Source of the DNA: Sphingomonas oryzagri
GTDB lineage: Bacteria; Pseudomonadota; Alphaproteobacteria; Sphingomonadales; Sphingomonadaceae
Direction of reading: 5' to 3'
Length of the DNA: 64,000 nucleotides
Assembly (NCBI RefSeq): GCF_029906645.1
Contig: NZ_JARYGZ010000001.1
Coordinates: 2,289,208 to 2,353,207, forward strand
Below are positions 60,419-64,000 of the stretch, piece after piece. The notes beneath the pieces were generated by a model. The model saw nothing but the letters and a program-made list of their open reading frames with translations. It was not told the DNA's origin and searched no databases. Positions within the stretch are counted from its first letter, which is position 1, and every line of letters starts with the position of its first letter. Position numbers and translations under genes: made by a program.

Positions 60419-62110
60419 TCAGCCCATCCAGCGACTGACGGGGACCGCGGATTCCTCGAGAGGCTGCGAAATGATGTCGACAAGTGCGGGACCGTCATGG
60501 GCAACGGCAGCCTTGATCGCGGCATCGACCTGCGCAGGATCCTCGACCCGCCAGACCTTGAGGCCAAAGGCCTCGGCGATGCGCGCGTGGTCGGACCGGT
60601 TGAAATCGACCGAGAAATAACGCTGGCCATAGCCGTCTTTCTGGCTCGCCTTGATCCAGCCGTAGGAGGCATTCGAGAAGACGACGAGCGTGAGCGGAAC
60701 GCTCTTTCGGACAAGTGTCTCGAGCTCGCCGACGCAGAAACCGAAACTGCCGTCGCCCATTACGGCTGCGACCTTCGACGACGGTGACGCAAACCACGCG
60801 CCGACCGCGGCAGCGAGCGAAAAGCCGAGGGCGCCATGCGCCCGGTTGGTAATGAACCTGCGCCCCGTGCGATTGAAATCGAAATAGCCCGAGAAATAAG
60901 GACATGGCGTGCCGGGGTCCGCGACAACGATGGCATCGCGAGGCAGCGCGGCCTGCAAGGCCGAGAGCACGCGTTCCGGTCGGATGGGTCGCTCATCCGA
61001 TCGGGCGAGCGCGTCGAAGCGCGCGCGCTTCTCCGTCCGCAACCCCGCCAGGCGCTGGGCGGCGTCGCTCGTACGCTCACGTCCCTCGACCCGCCTGGCA
61101 ATCTCGTGTCCCAGGGCTGCCAGGCACAGACGCGCGTCGCCGACCATTCCCGCCTCGATCCGGTAGTTGGCAGCAACGACCATGGGATCGATGTCGATAT
61201 GGACGATCGGTACATCGCGGGCTGGCACCGTCCCGTGTTCGGTCGTAGTGGACCCCGCCCTGCAACCGACGAAAATGACGGTGTCCGCCGCGCTGATGGC
61301 ATCACGCGTCTGGTCGGTGCCGCCATTGGCGCCAACGACGCCCACCGCGAGTGGATGATCGTCTGGAACGACGCCATGCCCGCTTACCGTCGATGCGATC
61401 GGGGCGTCGAGCATCTCGGCGAGCGCAATCAGCTCGTCGCTGGCACCGGAGATGATGATCCCGCCCCCGCAGACGAATGCCGGCCGACGCGCGCGAAGGA
61501 TGACATCGGCAGCGGCGCCGACGAGGTCGGGATCGGGCGCGGTGCGGAACGCGGGAAACCGAGCGTGGTTGACGTTGGCCCAGAGGTCCGCCTCGTCGAC
61601 GTCCTGTTTCTGGAGATCGTAAGGGAGGCCGATATGGCAGGCTCCGGGCCTTCCCGTCGTCGCCGCACGGAAGGCGGTGCGGAATATATGCGGGATCTGA
61701 CTGACGTGGTCGACGACAGTGTTCCACTTGGTGAGCGGGCGGAACAGCGCCTTCTGGTCAAGTTCGGTCAACGGGTACCGGCCGCGCGCAGTCACCGGGA
61801 TGTCCGAGGTGATCGATACCAGAGCAACGGAGGACTCGTTCGCCTCGACGACGCCCGGCAGGATGTAGGTCGCACCGCCGCCGCTCGGCCCCTCGCACAC
61901 TCCAACCCGTCCCGAGACGCGCGCATAGGCGTCCGCCATATAGGCCGCATGCCGCTCGTCACGCGTGAGGACATGCTCGATGCCATGTTCGAGGCGGCAA
62001 AGCGCATCGTAGAAGGGCAAGCTCGTGTCGCCGCACAGGCCGAAGACATGCTTCACCCCGTGAAGCTGGAGCATCCGTACCGCAGCATCAGCACCAGGCA
62101 ATCGGGTCAT
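60419..62110 (-). CDS. Thiamine-diphosphate-dependent enzyme, 2-oxoacid decarboxylase / acetolactate-synthase-like
   Basis: 563 residues from an ATG at 62110; a TTG at 62152 is possible. Full ThDP fold: 'HVLTRDERHAAYMADAYARV' with the activating Glu, 'GVCEGPSGGGATYILPGVVE', middle domain 'PAFVCGGGIIISGASDELIA', and ThDP motif 'AVMGDGSFGFCVGELETLVR' to 'VVFSNASYGWIKASQKDGYG'. The family carries out decarboxylation or carboligation of 2-oxo acids. It differs clearly from the ThDP enzyme at 47928-49478. First gene of a leftward operon with the SDR and a KGSA-dehydrogenase-like gene, divergent from the MFS gene at 62412. Confidence 0.88.
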   Translation of the reverse strand: MTRLPGADAAVRMLQLHGVKHVFGLCGDTSLPFYDALCRLEHGIEHVLTRDERHAAYMADAYARVSGRVGVCEGPSGGGATYILPGVVEANESSVALVSITSDIPVTARGRYPLTELDQKALFRPLTKWNTVVDHVSQIPHIFRTAFRAATTGRPGACHIGLPYDLQKQDVDEADLWANVNHARFPAFRTAPDPDLVGAAADVILRARRPAFVCGGGIIISGASDELIALAEMLDAPIASTVSGHGVVPDDHPLAVGVVGANGGTDQTRDAISAADTVIFVGCRAGSTTTEHGTVPARDVPIVHIDIDPMVVAANYRIEAGMVGDARLCLAALGHEIARRVEGRERTSDAAQRLAGLRTEKRARFDALARSDERPIRPERVLSALQAALPRDAIVVADPGTPCPYFSGYFDFNRTGRRFITNRAHGALGFSLAAAVGAWFASPSSKVAAVMGDGSFGFCVGELETLVRKSVPLTLVVFSNASYGWIKASQKDGYGQRYFSVDFNRSDHARIAEAFGLKVWRVEDPAQVDAAIKAAVAHDGPALVDIISQPLEESAVPVSRWMG

Positions 62111-62411
62111 GGGCAACGGTCCATCAAGATCATTCAGGTTTTGCGCGACCAATACCTCGCCTGCCGAACCTATGGCCCGGAAAGCCTCAGTCCGCAGCCG
62201 GTCAGGGCGGGTATGAATCGACGCCAGGTGGCCGCATTATGTGCTGTCGCGCCGGCAATGCCTATCCGATGGGGCCACGGCGCGATCGGAATCACGTCGC
62301 AAAGAACAGCGTCCGGCATGTGCCTGCCGAGCGGTGCCTGCAGGATTTCTATCGCCGGCTTCAAGCTGTCGATGGCTGATCACGGTCCGGTTTTCGTCTA
62401 ACGGGAGCGCG

Positions 62412-63695
62412 ATGACCGACAGCAATGTATCCGCACGGCCCTTCACGGTACCGGATTTCCGCTATTTCTGGACGGCGCGCTTGTGCTCGACGCTTGCACA
62501 GAGCGGTCTCGTGGTGATCATCGGTTGGCAGGTATATAATCTTTCGCGCCTCTCGATGGACATCAAGCGGGCAGCCCTTCAACTCGGCCTGATCGGGCTT
62601 GCCCAGTTTCTGCCGCTCTTTGCGCTTGCTCTTGTTGCCGGGGTCGCGGCCGACAGGCTGGATCGCCGCCGCATCGTCCAATGCTGCAACGCGCTTCAGT
62701 TTCTGGCCGCGGCGCTTCTCACGGCGCTCAATATCACCGGCGCCATATCGCTCGCCTGGCTGTTCACCGTCGCCGTGATGCTGGGGATCGCGCGCGCCTT
62801 CTCCATGCCTGCGCTTGGCGCCATGGCGCCTAACCTGGTGCCACGCCCGATGGTGCCCCGCGCGATCGCGGCAAGCTCGATCGCGACCCGCGCAGGCGCG
62901 ATTCTGGGTCCGGCTCTCGCGGGCTATCTCTACGCCGCAGCACCCTACCAGGCCTATGCCGTGAACGCGCTTCTGCTCGCGATTTCGATTGCGAGCCTCG
63001 CGCGCCTTCATCCCGTTCGGGTTGCCAGAGCCGAGAACAGGCGCATGTCGTTCAATCTCGTCTTCGAGGGCATCACCTATGTCCGGCACAATCGCCTGGT
63101 GCTCGGCGCCATCTCGCTCGATCTGTTCGCGGTCCTCCTCGGGGGCGCTACCGCGATGCTCCCCATCTATGCACAGGACATTCTTCATGTGGGCCCGAGC
63201 GGGCTTGGTCATTTGCGGGCGGCGCCTGCAGCCGGTGCGCTTCTCTCGGCATCGTGGTTCTCATGGCGCCCGCTCGAGCATCATGTTGGCGTCAAGATGC
63301 TCGCGGCAGTCAGCATCTTCGGGCTTGCTACCGCCGTTTTCGGACTCTCTCGATCCATGGTCGTTTCGCTTCCGTGTCTTTTCATCCTTGGCGCCGCCGA
63401 CATGCTTTCCGTCTATGTGCGCCAGTCGCTCATCCAGATCAGCACGCCCGACGAGATGCGTGGTCGCGTCGCTGCAGTGTCCTCGATCTTCGTCTCGGCA
63501 TCGAACGAACTCGGCGAAGCTGAGTCCGGCTTTCTCGCCGCGCTCGTGGGTCCGGTGACCGCGGTGGTTGCCGGCGGCCTAGGTGCGATTGCCATCGCCG
63601 GGATCTGGGCGCGCCTGTTTCCAATGCTGCGCGAGGCCAAGACATTCGACCTGCCCGTTATCGGCGCAGACCAGACCGGTTCGCCGTCCATGTGA
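62412..63695 (+). CDS. MFS exporter, MFS_3 (EntS-like) family
   Basis: 427 residues from the ATG at 62412 (ACGGGAG upstream); the frame is open to 62241 but its N terminus is not membrane-like. Twelve TM segments: 'FRYFWTARLCSTLAQSGLVV' (TM1), 'VAGVAADRLDRRRIV' (motif A), 'RAIAASSIATRAGAILGPAL', and 'QISTPDEMRGRVAAVSSIFV' (the MRGRV motif typical of the family). Exporters of this type move siderophores, macrolides or aromatic compounds. It is divergent from the ThDP operon. Confidence 0.85.
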   Translation: MTDSNVSARPFTVPDFRYFWTARLCSTLAQSGLVVIIGWQVYNLSRLSMDIKRAALQLGLIGLAQFLPLFALALVAGVAADRLDRRRIVQCCNALQFLAAALLTALNITGAISLAWLFTVAVMLGIARAFSMPALGAMAPNLVPRPMVPRAIAASSIATRAGAILGPALAGYLYAAAPYQAYAVNALLLAISIASLARLHPVRVARAENRRMSFNLVFEGITYVRHNRLVLGAISLDLFAVLLGGATAMLPIYAQDILHVGPSGLGHLRAAPAAGALLSASWFSWRPLEHHVGVKMLAAVSIFGLATAVFGLSRSMVVSLPCLFILGAADMLSVYVRQSLIQISTPDEMRGRVAAVSSIFVSASNELGEAESGFLAALVGPVTAVVAGGLGAIAIAGIWARLFPMLREAKTFDLPVIGADQTGSPSM

Positions 63696-63949
63696 GGGCG
63701 CCAGAAATTGCCGACTTCAGGCGCATCGTCCTGGTGTTACAAGATCATGGGCGGGCCGAGTGCGCCCCGCGACACTTCGATTTCCCAGCGACACGCTTCG
63801 ACTAAAGTCGCAGCAAAACTTATGGACGAGGCGGGCAATCCAATAACCCGGTCCGATAAATTCGCGCGTACGTCAACCCCGAAATCTTCGATGATGCGAC
63901 GCGGCGAGAGTCCGCGAGCCGTCGAGCTCACGTTTCGGGAGGTATGCTT

Positions 63950-64000
63950 GTGAAGACGCAATCCAATATGCTGCGCCTGTTGGCGGGCGTGAGCGCCCTG
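63950..64000 (+). CDS. Exported protein N terminus (gene runs out of window), possibly a TonB receptor
   Basis: GGAGG lies seven bases before a GTG at 63950, and the frame encodes 'VKTQSNMLRLLAGVSAL', a positively charged start followed by a hydrophobic core, typical of a signal peptide. An ATG at 63944 is in frame but too close to the Shine-Dalgarno. The same GGAGG-N7-GTG start precedes the receptor at 29824, so a TonB-dependent receptor is a reasonable but unproven guess. Confidence 0.5.
   Translation, partial: MKTQSNMLRLLAGVSAL

Noticed and set aside
63708-63953. 81-aa ORF before the end of the window
   Set aside because: No motif, no Shine-Dalgarno, and it overlaps the probable promoter and start of the exported protein at 63950.
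1-64000. CRISPR arrays, tRNA or rRNA genes
   Set aside because: No regularly spaced repeats, no rRNA-like stretch and no recognisable tRNA cloverleaf was seen while reading intergenic regions; a short tRNA could still be missed without a covariance search.

Overview
The window is high-GC, densely coding DNA from an alphaproteobacterium, most likely a sphingomonad (Sphingomonas, Sphingobium or Novosphingobium type). The reasons are the imuA-imuB-dnaE2 mutagenesis cassette with a GAAC-N7-GAAC LexA box, several TonB-dependent receptors, and many genes resembling the lignin-aromatic pathways described in Sphingobium sp. SYK-6 (DesA/LigM O-demethylases, LigB-type dioxygenase, LigI- and LigJ-like amidohydrolases). 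No rRNA, tRNA or CRISPR array was seen.

Layout. 1-2.6 kb: end of a LysR gene, a DUF1932-type dehydrogenase and a LigJ-like hydratase, then a remnant of a TonB receptor. 2.6-12.2 kb: a DNA-damage region with two SRAP-family proteins (one canonical, one lacking the catalytic residues), a HIRAN protein, imuA, imuB, dnaE2, a flavin reductase, and two small ORFs behind a second perfect LexA box. 12.2-19.6 kb: an AAC(6')-type acetyltransferase, two MFS transporters, a cytoplasmic PD40 propeller/lactonase pair and a LysR. 19.6-31.2 kb: a folate-linked O-demethylation region: pabB, two GcvT-fold demethylase-like genes, metF-purU-folD, an exported metallo-beta-lactamase-fold protein, a TonB receptor and a Rieske O-demethylase oxygenase. 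31.3-45.4 kb: a LysR with two helix-turn-helix segments, an ACT protein, an IS630 remnant between gene fragments (one a tannase/feruloyl esterase), an exported PD40 protein, an MFS importer, a dienelactone hydrolase, MATE, a second TonB receptor and an exported lactonase. 45.4-56.2 kb: a ten-gene leftward run: two decarboxylase-like binding-fold proteins, LigJ-like, LigI-like, MFS, LigB-like dioxygenase, HpaI aldolase, a ThDP enzyme, a siderophore-interacting-protein-type flavoprotein and a dienelactone hydrolase. 56.6-64 kb: a second tandem-HTH LysR, a leftward ThDP enzyme-SDR-aldehyde dehydrogenase operon, an MFS exporter, and the start of an exported protein.

How it may work together (inference): methoxylated aromatic acids enter through the TonB receptors and ACS-type MFS carriers. 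They are O-demethylated onto tetrahydrofolate by the GcvT-fold enzymes, or oxidatively by the Rieske enzyme. MetF, FolD and PurU return methyl-THF to THF plus formate, and PabB may help supply folate. The resulting catechol or gallate derivative is cleaved by the LigB-like dioxygenase and processed through LigI-like, LigJ-like and HpaI-type steps to central metabolites. The ThDP enzymes, decarboxylase-like proteins and ketoglutarate-semialdehyde-dehydrogenase-like enzyme suggest extra or alternative lower-pathway steps. Many genes occur as two diverged copies (TonB receptor, LigJ-like, MFS, lactonase, PD40, dienelactone hydrolase, tandem-HTH LysR, GcvT-like, decarboxylase-like), suggesting two related catabolic modules with different substrates.
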